A DNA stretch of 64,000 nucleotides from an uncultured Granulosicoccaceae bacterium. GTDB taxonomy: Bacteria; Pseudomonadota; Gammaproteobacteria; Granulosicoccales; Granulosicoccaceae. The position numbers were made by a program, and so were the translations under genes. Shown piece by piece: positions 8,505 through 19,632 of the stretch (positions within the stretch are counted from its first letter, which is position 1; every line of letters begins with the position of its first letter). The notes beneath the pieces were generated by a model. The model was not told where the DNA came from, did no database searches, and saw only the letters and a program-made list of their open reading frames with translations. Where the stretch lies: NCBI GenBank assembly GCA_938035125.1, contig CALHNS010000009.1, positions 1 to 64,000 of the forward strand, written 5' to 3'.

Positions 8505-11270
8505 TTAGCTCAGCTTGCCATGACACTGCTTAAATTTCTTACCCGAACCACAAGGGCAAGGATCGTTACGACCCACTTTTTCAGAATCGCGTACGAAGGG
8601 TTTTACCGGTTCTGCATTACCCGCTTGTTGATTGCCTTGTCTTGCCGCTGCGGCCGCTGCAATGGCTTGATCAGCTTCACTTTGCGGCTCTGCATCATCG
8701 GCTAAAGCACTGTCAGCAGAAGCGTGTTCGTAGGTAACTTCGGTGGCTGCACCACGACTGGCTTCAGCTTGTTCAACCTGCTCAGCATCGCGAATTTGCA
8801 CGGTGGCAAGTTTCGCTGTGACTTCACGCTTATATTCATCTAGCATGCGATTAAACAATTCGAACGCTTCGCGCTTGTATTCTTGTTTGGGGTTCTTTTG
8901 AGCATAACCACGAAGCCCAACACTTTGGCGCAAATAATCCATGCCAGCCAAGTGCTCTTTCCAGTGCTCATCTAACGACTGCAACATCACAAATTTTTCA
9001 AAACGTCGGAACTGCTCATCTCCTGCGCGTTCCACTTTGCTGTCGTAGCTGGTAACCAGCGTTTCAAGAATTCGAGCGGAGATATCTTCTTCAGGTAAAT
9101 CGGGGTTTTCTTCCAACCAACCTTTTACATCGAAGTCTTCACCGGTTAATCGTTTAAGTTCAACCTGCAAGCCATCAAGATCCCATTGCTCTTCTAGGGA
9201 ACCGGTTGGAATGTAGTCTTCAACAATTGCTGGCACCACTTCGTCGCGTATTTCGTTAACGTATTCAACCACCGAATCGGTTTCCATCAGCTCATCTCGC
9301 TGCTCGTAAACCACTTTTCGTTGATCGTTAGCTACATCATCGTATTCTAATAAGTGCTTACGAATATCGAAGTTATGCCCTTCTACTTTACGTTGCGCAT
9401 TTTCAATGGCTTTAGTAACCCACTTGTGTTCAATGGCTTCGCCTTCTTCCATGCCTAACTTCTGCATCAGGTTACTCACCCGGTCAGAGGCAAAGATGCG
9501 CATTAGGCTATCTTCTAACGATAAGTAAAAGCGGCTTGAACCGGCATCACCTTGGCGCCCAGAACGACCACGCAGCTGGTTATCGATTCGACGAGACTCA
9601 TGACGCTCGGTGCCGATAATGTGCAAACCACCTGACTTAAGCACCGCGTCATGGCGTGGTTGCCATTCGGCAGTCGCTTTCTCAACAGCGGCAGTATCGG
9701 ATGCATCAATACCTTCAATTTCACTTTCTAAGTTACCACCCAACACGATATCGGTACCACGACCTGCCATGTTGGTTGCAATAGTGACAGCACCGGGTCG
9801 CCCTGCATTGGCAATGATGTTCGCTTCACGTTCATGTTGCTTTGCGTTCAACACTTCGTGAGCAATGTTTTTCTGGCGTAGTAGCCCTGCCAATAATTCT
9901 GAAGACTCGATTGATGTGGTACCTACCAACACCGGCTGATCTCGTTTAACGCATTCTTCAATGTCTTCAATGATGGCTTCGTATTTTTCTTGTTGTGTTA
10001 AGAACACAAGATCGGCCATGTCTTTTCGTGCCATGGGTCGATGCGTTGGAATTACCACCACTTCTAAATCATAGATACTTTGAAATTCAAACGCTTCGGT
10101 ATCGGCGGTACCTGTCATACCGGCTAATTTTTCATACAACCTGAAGTAGTTTTGGAAGGTAATGGAAGCAAGCGTCTGGTTTTCACGCTGAATGCTAACG
10201 CCTTCTTTTGCCTCTATTGCTTGATGCAAACCTTCTGACCAGCGACGCCCAGGCATGGTGCGCCCAGTGAATTCATCGACAATTACAATTTCATCGTTCT
10301 GCACGATGTAATCAACATCTTTGGTGTAAAGCGCTTGTGCGCGAAGTGCTGCGTTCAAGTGATGCATGATGGCAATGTGGGCTGGGTCGTAAAGGCTTTC
10401 ACCCTCTTCCAACAAGCCGTTTTTCTGCAGCAAGGCTTCAACGGAATCGTGCCCACTTTCGGTTAAATGAACTTGCTTACTTTTCTCATCAACAGAATAA
10501 TCACCCGGGCCTTCTTCCTCAGCTTGACGCTCTAAGCCAGGCACAATCGTATTGATTTTTAAATACAGTTCCTGATTTTGTTCAGCAGGACCTGAAATGA
10601 TCAGCGGGGTTCTGGCTTCATCGATTAATATGGAATCGACTTCATCGACGATGGCAAAATGCAAAGGCCGCTGCACTTTTTGTTCAATCATGTGCGCCAT
10701 GTTGTCGCGCAGATAATCAAAACCGAATTCATTATTGGTGCCGTAAGTGACATCGGCGGCATAAGCTTTCCGACGGGTGTCGGTATCAAGCCCTGGCACC
10801 ACCACGCCGGTGCTTAATCCTAAAAAGTTGTACAACTGCCCCATCCAGGCTGAATCTCGATGAGCAAGGTAATCGTTTACGGTCACTACGTGCACGCCCT
10901 TTCCAGACAGCGCGTTTAAGTACACCGCTGTGGTTGCCACCAAGGTTTTACCTTCACCGGTGCGCATCTCAGCAATTTTGCCGTCATTGAGCACCATGCC
11001 GCCAATCATTTGCACATCGAAATGACGCATGCCAAACACGCGCTTTCCGGCCTCTCGAACAACAGCAAAGGCTTCTGGCAGGAGCTGAGCTAAGGTTTCA
11101 CCCTTTTCAAGGCGCTCACGCAGCTCATCGGTTTTGCCTTGAAGCGTGGCATCATCCAGCTTTTCGAGCGCGGGTTCTAAAGCGTTTATGGCCTCAACTT
11201 CATTCGCTAACCGTTTAACGATTCGGTCGTTGCTGGTGCCGAAGACTTTCTTGACGAGGTTACCTAACAT
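8505..11270 (-). CDS. secA: Preprotein translocase ATPase SecA
   Basis: Motor of the Sec pathway, 921 residues, full length. Walker A is MRTGEGKT, the DEAD-type box is [15 protein letters not shown], and the helicase motifs NMAGRGTDI and [16 protein letters not shown] follow. The C-terminal linker ends in the zinc site [14 protein letters not shown], which binds SecB and phospholipids. An M23 peptidase gene precedes it, in the region where E. coli has the regulator secM; no arrest-peptide gene is visible. Confidence 0.97.
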   Translation of the reverse strand: MLGNLVKKVFGTSNDRIVKRLANEVEAINALEPALEKLDDATLQGKTDELRERLEKGETLAQLLPEAFAVVREAGKRVFGMRHFDVQMIGGMVLNDGKIAEMRTGEGKTLVATTAVYLNALSGKGVHVVTVNDYLAHRDSAWMGQLYNFLGLSTGVVVPGLDTDTRRKAYAADVTYGTNNEFGFDYLRDNMAHMIEQKVQRPLHFAIVDEVDSILIDEARTPLIISGPAEQNQELYLKINTIVPGLERQAEEEGPGDYSVDEKSKQVHLTESGHDSVEALLQKNGLLEEGESLYDPAHIAIMHHLNAALRAQALYTKDVDYIVQNDEIVIVDEFTGRTMPGRRWSEGLHQAIEAKEGVSIQRENQTLASITFQNYFRLYEKLAGMTGTADTEAFEFQSIYDLEVVVIPTHRPMARKDMADLVFLTQQEKYEAIIEDIEECVKRDQPVLVGTTSIESSELLAGLLRQKNIAHEVLNAKQHEREANIIANAGRPGAVTIATNMAGRGTDIVLGGNLESEIEGIDASDTAAVEKATAEWQPRHDAVLKSGGLHIIGTERHESRRIDNQLRGRSGRQGDAGSSRFYLSLEDSLMRIFASDRVSNLMQKLGMEEGEAIEHKWVTKAIENAQRKVEGHNFDIRKHLLEYDDVANDQRKVVYEQRDELMETDSVVEYVNEIRDEVVPAIVEDYIPTGSLEEQWDLDGLQVELKRLTGEDFDVKGWLEENPDLPEEDISARILETLVTSYDSKVERAGDEQFRRFEKFVMLQSLDEHWKEHLAGMDYLRQSVGLRGYAQKNPKQEYKREAFELFNRMLDEYKREVTAKLATVQIRDAEQVEQAEASRGAATEVTYEHASADSALADDAEPQSEADQAIAAAAAARQGNQQAGNAEPVKPFVRDSEKVGRNDPCPCGSGKKFKQCHGKLS

Positions 11271-11320
11271 GTACTCTTGGACCTTGACCTGCGAGCGCAG
11301 GGTTCGATGGATTCCTTATT

Positions 11321-11342
11321 ATGACACCGAACGGGGTGTCAT
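11321..11342. terminator. Hairpin between the M23 peptidase gene and secA
   Basis: ATGACACC-gaacgg-GGTGTCAT has perfect 8-base arms and touches the peptidase stop codon. No T-run follows on the minus strand, so it may be a 3'-end stabiliser or a weak attenuator before secA rather than a true terminator. Confidence 0.45.
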
Positions 11343-12199
11343 CATTGAATGAACAACATAGGGTCAACCGGCTCACCATTCAAATGCACCTCTAAATGCA
11401 CATGGGGCCCAGTCGATCGGCCCGTGGAACCCAATCTTGCGATGATTTGTCCTTGCTCCACTCGTTGCCCGACCGTCACGGTGTTGGATTCGTTATGCGC
11501 GTACCGGCTGGTTAGCCCATCTGCATGCAATAGTTCCACCATATTGCCGTAGGCGTGCACCGAGCCAGAAAAGCTCACCACACCATCTGCCAAGGCCAAA
11601 ATTGGCTCACCGCGCTGGCCGCTGAAATCCACCCCTCGATGCATCCGGGTTTCACCCGTGGACGGGCTTTCGCGCCAACCAAATCGAGACGACATTTGAC
11701 CTTCGAGAACCACAGGACCTGAAAGCCTGAATGCCCGTTCTTGATATCTCAGTTGGTACCAGTCTTTCAAGGCTAGTGATGACTCTTTGATGTGCTGTAA
11801 ATGCTCATCTAATGCGCCCAACGTATCGTCTGCAGCATTAGATTGCGTAGGCGGTGAGAAGACGTCATCGTTCAACATGAAATCGGTTAAATCGAGCCCA
11901 GCATCTTCTGCTAACCGGCGGTATAGCATGCGCAACACGAGAATATCGGCGTGAAGCTTGCCGACCGTTTGAGTGAGTAGTGAATTGTCTCGATTGGCAT
12001 CAAAAGCCGATTCGTCATTGGCACTAGATGAGGCCTCAACAATCGTCATTGGATTTTGTAAGGCTTGCAACACCGGGTCGCCAGAGGATACGGATGATTT
12101 TCCTATTAAAAAACCCAAGCCACCAAATACAATGGCGGCGCCCAACCCACCCAGCCATAAGCTGATGGGGGATCTGTGTTGTAATGAAGATGTGGCCAT
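11342..12199 (-). CDS. M23-family murein endopeptidase, membrane anchored
   Basis: About 285 residues. A short cytoplasmic N-terminus and one membrane helix (LWLGGLGAAIVFGGLGFLIG) are followed by a periplasmic linker or helical region and a C-terminal LytM/M23 domain. The zinc ligands are visible in HRGVDFSGQRGEP and in GPHVHLEVHLNG. It probably cuts peptidoglycan cross-links or activates an amidase. The ORF track extends it upstream, but that part is antisense to dciA and not protein-like; MATSSLQHR is the sensible start. The same kind of gene lies between lpxC and secA in Pseudomonas. Its ATG overlaps the divergent dciA ATG. Confidence 0.9.
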   Translation of the reverse strand: MATSSLQHRSPISLWLGGLGAAIVFGGLGFLIGKSSVSSGDPVLQALQNPMTIVEASSSANDESAFDANRDNSLLTQTVGKLHADILVLRMLYRRLAEDAGLDLTDFMLNDDVFSPPTQSNAADDTLGALDEHLQHIKESSLALKDWYQLRYQERAFRLSGPVVLEGQMSSRFGWRESPSTGETRMHRGVDFSGQRGEPILALADGVVSFSGSVHAYGNMVELLHADGLTSRYAHNESNTVTVGQRVEQGQIIARLGSTGRSTGPHVHLEVHLNGEPVDPMLFIQ

Positions 12200-12638
12200 G
12201 AAAGATCTCAATATGCTGCTGGCCCCAAGCGCTAGGCAAACCCTACGACTTAACCAGCAGCTTCGCACTGCTTTTTCCCACATTATGCCCGCTGCCGCGC
12301 TTGATGCGGTAGCGCTGTGCCGAGTGGAAAACGACGAGTTGCATATCACGCTAACCAACGCCAGCTGGTTGTCACGCCTACGATTTAGCGAAAAAGCCTT
12401 GCTGAACGAGGTAGCTAAGCTGAATTTATCCGCCAACCGAATCGCCTGGCATGTGCTTCCTGGCAGAATTACACCGCCTCGAAGCCCGTCAATACGTCAA
12501 GACGCACTGGTTATTCCAGAAGGTGCGCCTAAACGAGTCAGTCAGGCGGCCGATCAATTCGACGATAAAGTGCTGCGTCAGGCGCTTAAACGGGTGGCAA
12601 CAACTATGCAGACACGTCTAGACGACAGAAAGCGCTGA
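12198..12638 (+). CDS. dciA: DciA-like DUF721 protein
   Basis: About 146 residues of the DUF721 family, whose characterised members (DciA) help load the replicative helicase DnaB in bacteria lacking DnaC. The conserved core is the N-terminal half, with the pattern VENDELHITLTNASWLSRLRF. The C-terminal tail is basic. The ORF track starts 225 bases too early. ATG at 12198 shares the tetramer CATG with the divergent peptidase start; ATG at 12213 is an alternative. It converges with lpxC, with a 15-base gap. The family call is good; function is inferred from the family. Confidence 0.8.
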   Translation: MKDLNMLLAPSARQTLRLNQQLRTAFSHIMPAAALDAVALCRVENDELHITLTNASWLSRLRFSEKALLNEVAKLNLSANRIAWHVLPGRITPPRSPSIRQDALVIPEGAPKRVSQAADQFDDKVLRQALKRVATTMQTRLDDRKR

Positions 12639-12653
12639 ATCGGTACTTTCCCT

Positions 12654-13565
12654 CTAACCGGTGGCTTCGGCTTGAGCGTAGCGAATAGGTGCCGCTTCAA
12701 CATCTTCGTACACCACCTCTTCCCAAGCTGACGTTTGCTGCAGCAGCTCGCGAAGCAATGCGTTATTAAGCGCATGGCCTGATTTGTAGCCAGAGAAAGC
12801 GCCAATCAAACTGTGGCCCAAGAGGTAAAGATCGCCAATAGCGTCCAACATCTTGTGACGAACAAATTCATTTTTATAGCGTAAACCGTCGGTGTTCAAC
12901 ACGCGGAAATCATCGATCACAATGGCGTTGTCTAAACTGCCACCGCGAGCAAGATCGCGCTTTCGAAGCTCTTCAATGTCTCGCATGAAACCAAACGTGC
13001 GAGCACGACTGATTTCTCGAACAAATGAGGTGGATGAAAAATCCATTTCTAGCGACTTGCTTTGATCGGCAAATACTGGGTGATCGAAATCGATGGTGAA
13101 GGCAACTTTGAAACCGTTGAACGGTTCGAATCGGGCCCACTTATCGCCTTCACGCACTTCCACAGGCTTCTTGATACGGATGAATTTTTTTGGCGCGCCT
13201 TGCTCAAGAATGCCAGCAGATTGAATTAGGAACACAAAGGGGGCAGCGGAGCCGTCCATGATGGGCACTTCATCCGAACTCACATCAACAAAACAGTTAT
13301 CGATGCCAAGACCAGCAAGCGCTGCCATTAAATGCTCAACCGTGGACACTCGAACCCCGTCTTTGGCCAACGAGGTGGCAAGCGAGGTGTCATGAACGTT
13401 CAAAGGATGGCCTGGAATCACTACCGGCGGGTGGCTGTCCACGCGACGGAATACCACACCGGTATCGATAGGCGCTGGGCTAAGGGTAAGAAATACCTTT
13501 TTGCCAGTGTGCAAACCGATGCCTGTGGCGCGGATCGTGTTTTTCAGGGTTCTTTGACGTATCAC
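12654..13565 (-). CDS. lpxC: UDP-3-O-acyl-N-acetylglucosamine deacetylase LpxC
   Basis: Zinc amidase for the committed step of lipid A synthesis, 303 residues. Metal and catalytic residues are seen in [10 protein letters not shown] (His) and [15 protein letters not shown] (His and Asp, then the catalytic His). The N-terminus [23 protein letters not shown] is the family start and forces a GTG start codon, with AGGAC just upstream. It follows ftsZ in the same direction. Hairpins in the gap suggest it has its own promoter. Confidence 0.96.
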   Translation of the reverse strand: MIRQRTLKNTIRATGIGLHTGKKVFLTLSPAPIDTGVVFRRVDSHPPVVIPGHPLNVHDTSLATSLAKDGVRVSTVEHLMAALAGLGIDNCFVDVSSDEVPIMDGSAAPFVFLIQSAGILEQGAPKKFIRIKKPVEVREGDKWARFEPFNGFKVAFTIDFDHPVFADQSKSLEMDFSSTSFVREISRARTFGFMRDIEELRKRDLARGGSLDNAIVIDDFRVLNTDGLRYKNEFVRHKMLDAIGDLYLLGHSLIGAFSGYKSGHALNNALLRELLQQTSAWEEVVYEDVEAAPIRYAQAEATG

Positions 13566-13688
13566 TGATTTTTTGTCCTACTTCGAGACAACCGAAAGGC
13601 AGCCTTATATATAGCAGCTGTTTTGTAGTTTCACAGTGTTATAGCGCACTGTGTGTAACGGAGTGTTATTGCACCTATCACAAACTGG

Positions 13689-13724
13689 AAAGGCAGCCCC
13701 TCTTTAGAAGAGAGCGCTGCCTTT
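13689..13724 (-). terminator. Terminator-like hairpin downstream of ftsZ
   Basis: AAAGGCAGC ... GCTGCCTTT forms a 9-base outer stem with an inner TCTT/AAGA stem. It lies about 75 bases past the ftsZ stop and would end the dcw transcript. The T-tract on the minus strand is short (TTT). Confidence 0.65.
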
Positions 13725-13746
13725 TCAGTTCACTTCAGACTCTTTA

Positions 13747-13769
13747 CGCCAAAGCACTGCACTTTGGCG
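13747..13769 (-). terminator. Second hairpin directly after ftsZ
   Basis: CGCCAAAG-cactgca-CTTTGGCG has perfect 8-base arms and starts 29 bases after the ftsZ stop. Without a T-run it may slow RNA decay rather than stop transcription. Confidence 0.5.
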
Positions 13770-13797
13770 AATTTAGCCCATTATCAGCCCGTTGGGA

Positions 13798-15093
13798 TTA
13801 ATCAGCTTGGCGACGAAGGAAGGCTGGGATGTCCAACATTTCCATGTCTTGGCTGCCACCTTGAGCATTACCATGACCGCTTGCAGGAGCTTGCGGAGCA
13901 GCTGGCGCGCGAGTTACTGGCGCAACGGGTCGGCTTTGCGGCTGCTGCGGCTGGCCCTGATAGGGCGTGTACGGAGTCCCACCAATTGATGAACCTGCAG
14001 GTGCGGCTGGACGACCAGCTTGAGCACCACCAGCACTGCCCACACTCATGGTTGGACGAGCTTGCTGACCGGCGACCACGCCAATCGGACCACCTGTGCC
14101 AGTTGCTTTACCACGATTGATGCCTACGCCGACTTGCTGTTGGCCAAGCCCTGTTGCAACGACAGTAACGCGTAGCTCGCCTTCCAGATTTGCATCAATG
14201 GCGGTACCCACAACCACGGTTGCATCATCGGCTGCGAATTGACGCACCACGTTACCGACTTCTTCGAACTCACCAATAGCCATATCCAGACCGCAGGTAA
14301 TGTTCACCAAAATACCGCGAGCACCTAGAAGATCGATGTCTTCTAATAATGGGCTAGAAATTGCCATTTCAGCTGCTTCAGTGGCACGCTCATCGCCGCG
14401 ACCAATACCTGAACCCATCATCGCAAGACCCATTTCCGACATAACCGTGCGAACGTCTGCAAAGTCAACGTTAATCAAACCTGGGTTAGTAATCAATTCC
14501 GCAATGCCTTGAACCGCACCGCGTAACACATCGTTAGCCGCATTGAACGCATCGAGTAATGAAATGTTCTTGCCCAATACGGACAATAACTTTTCATTAG
14601 GAATCGTGATTAACGAATCGACGTGTGTGCGAAGCTCATCGATACCTTGCTGAGCGATGTGCATACGCTTTTGGCCTTCGAATGGGAAAGGACGCGTAAC
14701 AACAGCAACGGTTAGCACACCCATTTCACGAGCAATTTGTGCAACCACAGGAATAGCGCCAGTACCCGTTCCACCACCCATACCTGCTGTGATGAACAAC
14801 ATGTCTGTGCCTTGAATAATATCTTGAATGCGATCGCGATCTTCCATGGCCGCTTGGCGACCTACTTCTGGATTCGCACCCGCACCCAAACCTTTGGTAA
14901 TGCTCTGGCCAATGTGCAACACCGTGGGTGCTGACATGCTTTTCAGCGCTTGCGCATCGGTGTTAGCGCAGATGAAATCTACACCCTCAATGCCTTGCGA
15001 CACCATGTGTTGAACAGCATTACTGCCACCACCACCCACGCCAATTAATTTAATAACCGGTGCGTCGTTAATTGTATCTACGAGATCAAACAT
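13798..15093 (-). CDS. ftsZ: Cell division GTPase FtsZ
   Basis: Tubulin-like GTPase that forms the Z ring, 431 residues. [10 protein letters not shown] at the N-terminus and the signature [13 protein letters not shown] define the nucleotide site. After the polymerising core (about 320 residues) comes a Gly/Ala/Pro/Gln-rich linker of about 90 residues. The end [11 protein letters not shown] is the conserved peptide that binds FtsA, ZipA and other partners. The ribosome site is GGGGA, right next to a TGAGAA/TTCTCA inverted repeat (15106-15120). Confidence 0.98.
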   Translation of the reverse strand: MFDLVDTINDAPVIKLIGVGGGGSNAVQHMVSQGIEGVDFICANTDAQALKSMSAPTVLHIGQSITKGLGAGANPEVGRQAAMEDRDRIQDIIQGTDMLFITAGMGGGTGTGAIPVVAQIAREMGVLTVAVVTRPFPFEGQKRMHIAQQGIDELRTHVDSLITIPNEKLLSVLGKNISLLDAFNAANDVLRGAVQGIAELITNPGLINVDFADVRTVMSEMGLAMMGSGIGRGDERATEAAEMAISSPLLEDIDLLGARGILVNITCGLDMAIGEFEEVGNVVRQFAADDATVVVGTAIDANLEGELRVTVVATGLGQQQVGVGINRGKATGTGGPIGVVAGQQARPTMSVGSAGGAQAGRPAAPAGSSIGGTPYTPYQGQPQQPQSRPVAPVTRAPAAPQAPASGHGNAQGGSQDMEMLDIPAFLRRQAD

Positions 15094-15182
15094 ATGTATT
15101 CCCCATGAGAAAAATTCTCAAATTCTAATTGCCCGAAAAAACCGTTTTGGTTAAAGAGGCATCCCCAGTAAAAGTAAACCAC

Positions 15183-16418
15183 TCAAAAATAGCGTTGAAA
15201 CCACTCACTCATTCGCTGCCACATACCCTTCTCAGTTCGGATATCGACAGATTCAGAGCGCGGATTTTTACGCCGCTGTTGACCGAACAGCAAAAGGCCA
15301 ACACCTGTTGCGTGGATCGGATTGCGTACAACTTCCGCAAGCCCTACTACATGCTGCGGATGACCCAAACGAACGGGCATATGAAAAATTTCTTCTGCCA
15401 GTTCAATGACTCCTTCCATTTTGGATGTGCCACCAGTTAGAACTAAACCTGCGGCGCAAGCATCCTCAAACCCGCTTCGCACCAGTTCATCGTGAACCAA
15501 TGTCAGCAGTTCCTCATAGCGAGGCTGGACCACTTCTGCGAGTGTTTGTCTAGCCAGCTGTCGTGCCGAGCGATCTCCTACGCCAGGCACCTCTATCATT
15601 TCCTCTGCCCCTGCAAACTGCGTAAGCGCACAGGCATGACGAACTTTTATTTCTTCTGCAAATTGTGTTGGCGTGCGAAACGCCACCGCAATATCGTTAG
15701 TGACTTGATCGCCTGCCACAGGAATTACCGCGGTGTGACGAATGGCTCCTTCGGTATAAACAGCGATATCAGTGGTACCGCCGCCCATATCTACCAACAC
15801 AACACCCAGCTCTTTTTCATCATCAGTTAATACCGATTGGCTGGATGCAAGCTGTTCAAGAATGACGTCTTCCACTTCTAACCCACAACGACGCACACAT
15901 TTAGAAATGTTTTGTGCAGAGCTTATTGACCCTGTAACCAGATGCACTTTAGCCTCTAGGCGCACACCAGACATTCCAATAGGTTGCCGAATGCCGTCTT
16001 GATCATCGATGATGAATTCTTGCGGCAGCACATGAAGGATGCGTTGATCGGCAGGAATAGCCACAGCTTTTGCAGCATCAACCACACGTTCAACATCTTC
16101 TTGTTCCACCTCGGTGTTGCCAATGGCCACAATGCCGTGAGAATTCAAACTGCGAATGTGACTGCCCGCAATCCCTGCAAACACGCTCTTTATTTCTACA
16201 TCGCACATACGTTCTGCTTCGTTCACAGACTTCTGTATGGCATCTACCGTACTGTCGATGTTGATAACAACACCTTTTTTCAATCCTTCCGAACGAGCGG
16301 TACCCATACCCAGCAATTCGATACGGCCGTCTTCAGTAATTTCGCCCACCATCGTGACAATCTTCGACGTACCAATGTCGAGACCCACGATCATTTCTCT
16401 GTCAGTGTTACCGGCCAT
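15183..16418 (-). CDS. ftsA: Cell division protein FtsA
   Basis: Actin-like ATPase that ties FtsZ to the membrane, 411 residues. The N-terminal phosphate loop is VGLDIGTSKIV, and VLVDMGGGTTDIAVY is the second nucleotide motif. The C-terminal tail GMWQRMSEWFQRYF is an amphipathic helix for membrane binding. It lies between ftsQ and ftsZ as usual. Confidence 0.97.
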   Translation of the reverse strand: MAGNTDREMIVGLDIGTSKIVTMVGEITEDGRIELLGMGTARSEGLKKGVVINIDSTVDAIQKSVNEAERMCDVEIKSVFAGIAGSHIRSLNSHGIVAIGNTEVEQEDVERVVDAAKAVAIPADQRILHVLPQEFIIDDQDGIRQPIGMSGVRLEAKVHLVTGSISSAQNISKCVRRCGLEVEDVILEQLASSQSVLTDDEKELGVVLVDMGGGTTDIAVYTEGAIRHTAVIPVAGDQVTNDIAVAFRTPTQFAEEIKVRHACALTQFAGAEEMIEVPGVGDRSARQLARQTLAEVVQPRYEELLTLVHDELVRSGFEDACAAGLVLTGGTSKMEGVIELAEEIFHMPVRLGHPQHVVGLAEVVRNPIHATGVGLLLFGQQRRKNPRSESVDIRTEKGMWQRMSEWFQRYF

Positions 16419-16425
16419 GAATTCG

Positions 16426-17226
16426 CTAAATCACACCTGGTGATGGTTTGCGCCCTGTAAACGCAAAACCGTTGTTGTATCTCATATCAAAACGCAATAA
16501 CTGCCCAGCCTGCTCTTCACTAACTAGCCGGTCGTGTACTGCAATGAATTTTTGCAAACGCTCTCGTTGCCGCTCATAACCGAGCTTTACAATCACAGAA
16601 TTTGATAATTCCAATGTTTGCGAATGTCGGTCGTCTTCACTTAACAAAACAATACTTAAATTAATCTCGGCTAATTTTGTTTGGTAATGCCGGTAGTCAT
16701 CTAACACGGCATCATGACGTCCATCTGCACCGGTTAAGCGCGGCAATGCAGAAAAATGTTCCTGCCATTCCAAATGACGCGAACTGTCAGGATGCAACTG
16801 CGGCGGTACAAACATCTCGTGGCGTTTACTCACCAAGCCGTAGCTATTCCAACGAGCAGCTGGCTCATGTTCTTCTATATCAACGGTTAAACGCCCTGGC
16901 CATTCACGGCGCACATGCGCTGCTGCCACCCATGGCAACATTTCCATTTTGTTTCGAACCCGTTCAATGTTGACAGCCAGTAAACCTTTTTCAAGATCGG
17001 CCTCAACCAGCTCAGTTAAATAACGTCGATCGGTGTAATCCAATGTGCCAAGAACATCCACGTTACGCACAGGAAAAATGCGAGGATCTTTCGCCACTTC
17101 CGAAAGCATTAAAAACAAAGTAACTACGAACACTAAACCCAATACACTGATCAGAAATCGTGTACCTGCCGGAATTTGGCTCATGCGAGTAGGAAAAATT
17201 GGCATGCGAGTGGCTGATGTGTTCAT
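16426..17226 (-). CDS. ftsQ: Cell division protein FtsQ
   Basis: Bitopic divisome protein, 266 residues. A short cytoplasmic N-terminus is followed by one membrane helix (about residues 22-44) and a periplasmic POTRA domain beginning VRNVDVLGTLDYTDRRYL, then the FtsQ-type beta domain. It links FtsL/FtsB to the FtsA/FtsZ side. It overlaps the ddl stop by 4 bases (ATGA), so translation is probably coupled. Confidence 0.94.
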   Translation of the reverse strand: MNTSATRMPIFPTRMSQIPAGTRFLISVLGLVFVVTLFLMLSEVAKDPRIFPVRNVDVLGTLDYTDRRYLTELVEADLEKGLLAVNIERVRNKMEMLPWVAAAHVRREWPGRLTVDIEEHEPAARWNSYGLVSKRHEMFVPPQLHPDSSRHLEWQEHFSALPRLTGADGRHDAVLDDYRHYQTKLAEINLSIVLLSEDDRHSQTLELSNSVIVKLGYERQRERLQKFIAVHDRLVSEEQAGQLLRFDMRYNNGFAFTGRKPSPGVI

Positions 17227-18194
17227 GCAGACACTTCCGAACCCGCTAAGGTTTCTTCTAGTATTCCCACCACCAGATCACTAAACGACATCCCCATTTG
17301 TGCTGCCGCCATGGGCACCAGGCTGTGGGTTGTCATACCAGGTGCTGTGTTGCATTCAATGAAATGCGGCACACCGGCATCGTCCAACATAAAATCTACC
17401 CGGCCCCAATGCCTGCAACCCAGCGCATTAAATACGGTTAACGCATCGCTTTGTATTGATTGCTGAACCGCTTCATCAAGCTTTGGCGGGCAATCATAAT
17501 GAGTGTCGTCAGCAAAATACTTAGCGTGATAATCGTAGAATTCATTTTGTGCACGCATACTGACCAACGGCAAAGCTTTACCCAGCACAACCGCAGCCGT
17601 CACTTCCATGCCCAACATCATTTTTTCAATTAATACAGGCCCATATTGCGCTGCCGTTTCAAACGCCTGAGCGACTTCAGATGCGTTACGCACCAAAGAG
17701 ACACCGATGCTAGAGCCTTCCATTGTCGGTTTGATAACCACTGGCAATCCGATGGAGGCAACCGCAGCTTTGGCATCAGACAATTGGTTTACGCAAACCG
17801 CTTCAGGTGTTTTAACCCCGGCAACACGCGCTAATAATTTCGCTCGATGCTTATCCATGGCTAAGGCCGATGCCATAACACCACTGCCTGTGTAGGGCAG
17901 CCCAGCTAATTCTAATGCGCCTTGTACATGACCGTCTTCACCGCCACGACCATGCAAGATTAAAAACGCTCGATCAAATTCTCGTGCGGCAAGTTCGGCT
18001 ACCAGATTCTTATCGGCATCCACACCGTGCGCATCAACCCCTGCTGCAATCAAACTTTGCAGCACACATTCGCCACTCATGAGCGATACATCACGCTCAG
18101 CAGACCACCCACCCATCACGACGGCCACTTTGCCAAAACGGCTTGCACAAGTTTTGGAATTGCTTGGAGTCATTGCAGCTGCCTCACTAACCAT
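17223..18194 (-). CDS. ddl: D-alanine-D-alanine ligase
   Basis: ATP-grasp enzyme that joins two D-alanines for the murein pentapeptide. The core begins [33 protein letters not shown] and [26 protein letters not shown] carry substrate and metal residues. The ORF track starts 66 bases earlier inside murC. Two starts are plausible, ATG 18194 and ATG 18173, each with a GAGG ribosome site; the first overlaps murC by 8 bases. As in E. coli, murB is not between murC and ddl. Confidence 0.94.
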   Translation of the reverse strand: MVSEAAAMTPSNSKTCASRFGKVAVVMGGWSAERDVSLMSGECVLQSLIAAGVDAHGVDADKNLVAELAAREFDRAFLILHGRGGEDGHVQGALELAGLPYTGSGVMASALAMDKHRAKLLARVAGVKTPEAVCVNQLSDAKAAVASIGLPVVIKPTMEGSSIGVSLVRNASEVAQAFETAAQYGPVLIEKMMLGMEVTAAVVLGKALPLVSMRAQNEFYDYHAKYFADDTHYDCPPKLDEAVQQSIQSDALTVFNALGCRHWGRVDFMLDDAGVPHFIECNTAPGMTTHSLVPMAAAQMGMSFSDLVVGILEETLAGSEVSA

Positions 18195-19632
18195 GCTGCA
18201 CCTCACTGGCGCCGAAGTGTGCTGGCAAGCTAGCGGCCAAACTGCCGACGCTACCAGCACCTAGCGTTAACACCAAATCGCCGTCACGCATGATTCGGCC
18301 CAAAGCATCAGGCACATTTTCAATGTTTTCAACAAAGATTGGATCAACAGCACCGCGGTTACGGATAGAGCCTGCTAAGGCGCGACCGTCTGCCCCATTA
18401 ATGCGCTCTTCACCGGCTGAATACACTTCGGTCAAAATCAGTACATCAGTATTCGACAAGGCTTCTGCAAAATCTTCAAACAAATCACGGGTGCGCGTAT
18501 AACGATGCGGCTGGAAAATAACCACCAATCGTTTTTCGGGCCAACCGCCCCTAATGGCTGACAGCGTGGCCGATACTTCAGTGGGGTGATGGCCATAATC
18601 GTCATATAAGGTAGCGTGACCACCATCAAGACATGGCAGCAAGCCGTGCGGCTGTACTCGCCGCCCGATGCCTTCAAAATTCATTAAAGCACGGCGAATG
18701 GCATCGGTATTCACCGATAATTCTAAAGAAACCGCGATGGCCGCTAAGGCATTAAGTACATTGTGGTGACCGGGCAAATTAAGCACCACATCGGTTAATT
18801 CACCGCCGTCTTTTAATGACACATCAAATATCATTCGTTGACCGCTTTGACGAACCTTGTGGGCACGAACATCAGCCTCTTCATGGAACCCATAGGTTCT
18901 TACAGGACGTGCCACTTTGGGCAGGATGTCTTGCACGTTCGCATCGTCAATGCAAACAATCGCCAAGCCGTAAAAAGGCAAGTGCATAAGAAAATCAACG
19001 AAGGTTTGTTTGAGTTTTTCAAAATCCCCATCGTAGGTATCTAAGTGGTCAGCATCGATATTGGTAACCACAGAAATGACCGGTTGCAAATACAGAAACG
19101 ATGCATCACTTTCATCGGCCTCGGCAACCAACCAATCGGATTGACCTAAATAAGCGTTAGTGGATGAACTGTTTAGTCGCCCACCAATGACGTAAGTTGG
19201 ATCTAACTCACCGGTGGTTAATAATGATGCAACTAAACTGGTGGTTGTGGTTTTACCGTGCGTACCGGCAACGGCAATGCCTTGTTGAAAGCGCATCAGC
19301 TCTGCCAACATTTCAGCGCGCCGTGCGATAGGCAAACCTAGTTCTCTAGCACGAATAATTTCAGGGTTATCTTCTGGCACTGCGGTTGAAACCACAACCA
19401 CATCAGCGTTTTCCACATGCTCGGCTGCGTGGCCTTGCATAACGGTGACACCCAAACCACTTAAACGCTCGGTTAAGGCATTAGTGTTTAAATCAGAACC
19501 TGAAACCTTAAAGCCTAAGTGATGCATCACTTCAGCGATGCCACCCATACCGACACCACCTACGCCTATGAAGTGCATAGCGCGAACGCGGCGCATTTGG
19601 CTTTTTACTACTGGAGAAATATCGATAACCAT
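18187..19632 (-). CDS. murC: UDP-N-acetylmuramate-L-alanine ligase MurC
   Basis: Adds the first amino acid to UDP-MurNAc; 481 residues, in the normal range. It has the Mur-ligase nucleotide-binding start [17 protein letters not shown] loop [10 protein letters not shown], then the central and C-terminal Mur domains ([11 protein letters not shown]). Its start overlaps the murG stop by one base. Confidence 0.97.
   Translation of the reverse strand: MVIDISPVVKSQMRRVRAMHFIGVGGVGMGGIAEVMHHLGFKVSGSDLNTNALTERLSGLGVTVMQGHAAEHVENADVVVVSTAVPEDNPEIIRARELGLPIARRAEMLAELMRFQQGIAVAGTHGKTTTTSLVASLLTTGELDPTYVIGGRLNSSSTNAYLGQSDWLVAEADESDASFLYLQPVISVVTNIDADHLDTYDGDFEKLKQTFVDFLMHLPFYGLAIVCIDDANVQDILPKVARPVRTYGFHEEADVRAHKVRQSGQRMIFDVSLKDGGELTDVVLNLPGHHNVLNALAAIAVSLELSVNTDAIRRALMNFEGIGRRVQPHGLLPCLDGGHATLYDDYGHHPTEVSATLSAIRGGWPEKRLVVIFQPHRYTRTRDLFEDFAEALSNTDVLILTEVYSAGEERINGADGRALAGSIRNRGAVDPIFVENIENVPDALGRIMRDGDLVLTLGAGSVGSLAASLPAHFGASEVQHG

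Noticed and set aside
11973-12197. N-terminal extension of DciA in the ORF track
   Set aside because: It is antisense to the peptidase gene and not part of the DUF721 pattern.
12200-12436. N-terminal extension of the M23 peptidase in the ORF track
   Set aside because: It is antisense to dciA and encodes no signal or domain; the membrane helix starts just after ATG 12199.
13764-14120. 118-residue plus-strand ORF opposite ftsZ
   Set aside because: Shadow of the Gly/Pro/Gln-rich FtsZ linker on the other strand.
18195-18260. Upstream start of ddl inside murC
   Set aside because: Two later ATGs have GAGG ribosome sites and the extra residues match no Ddl.
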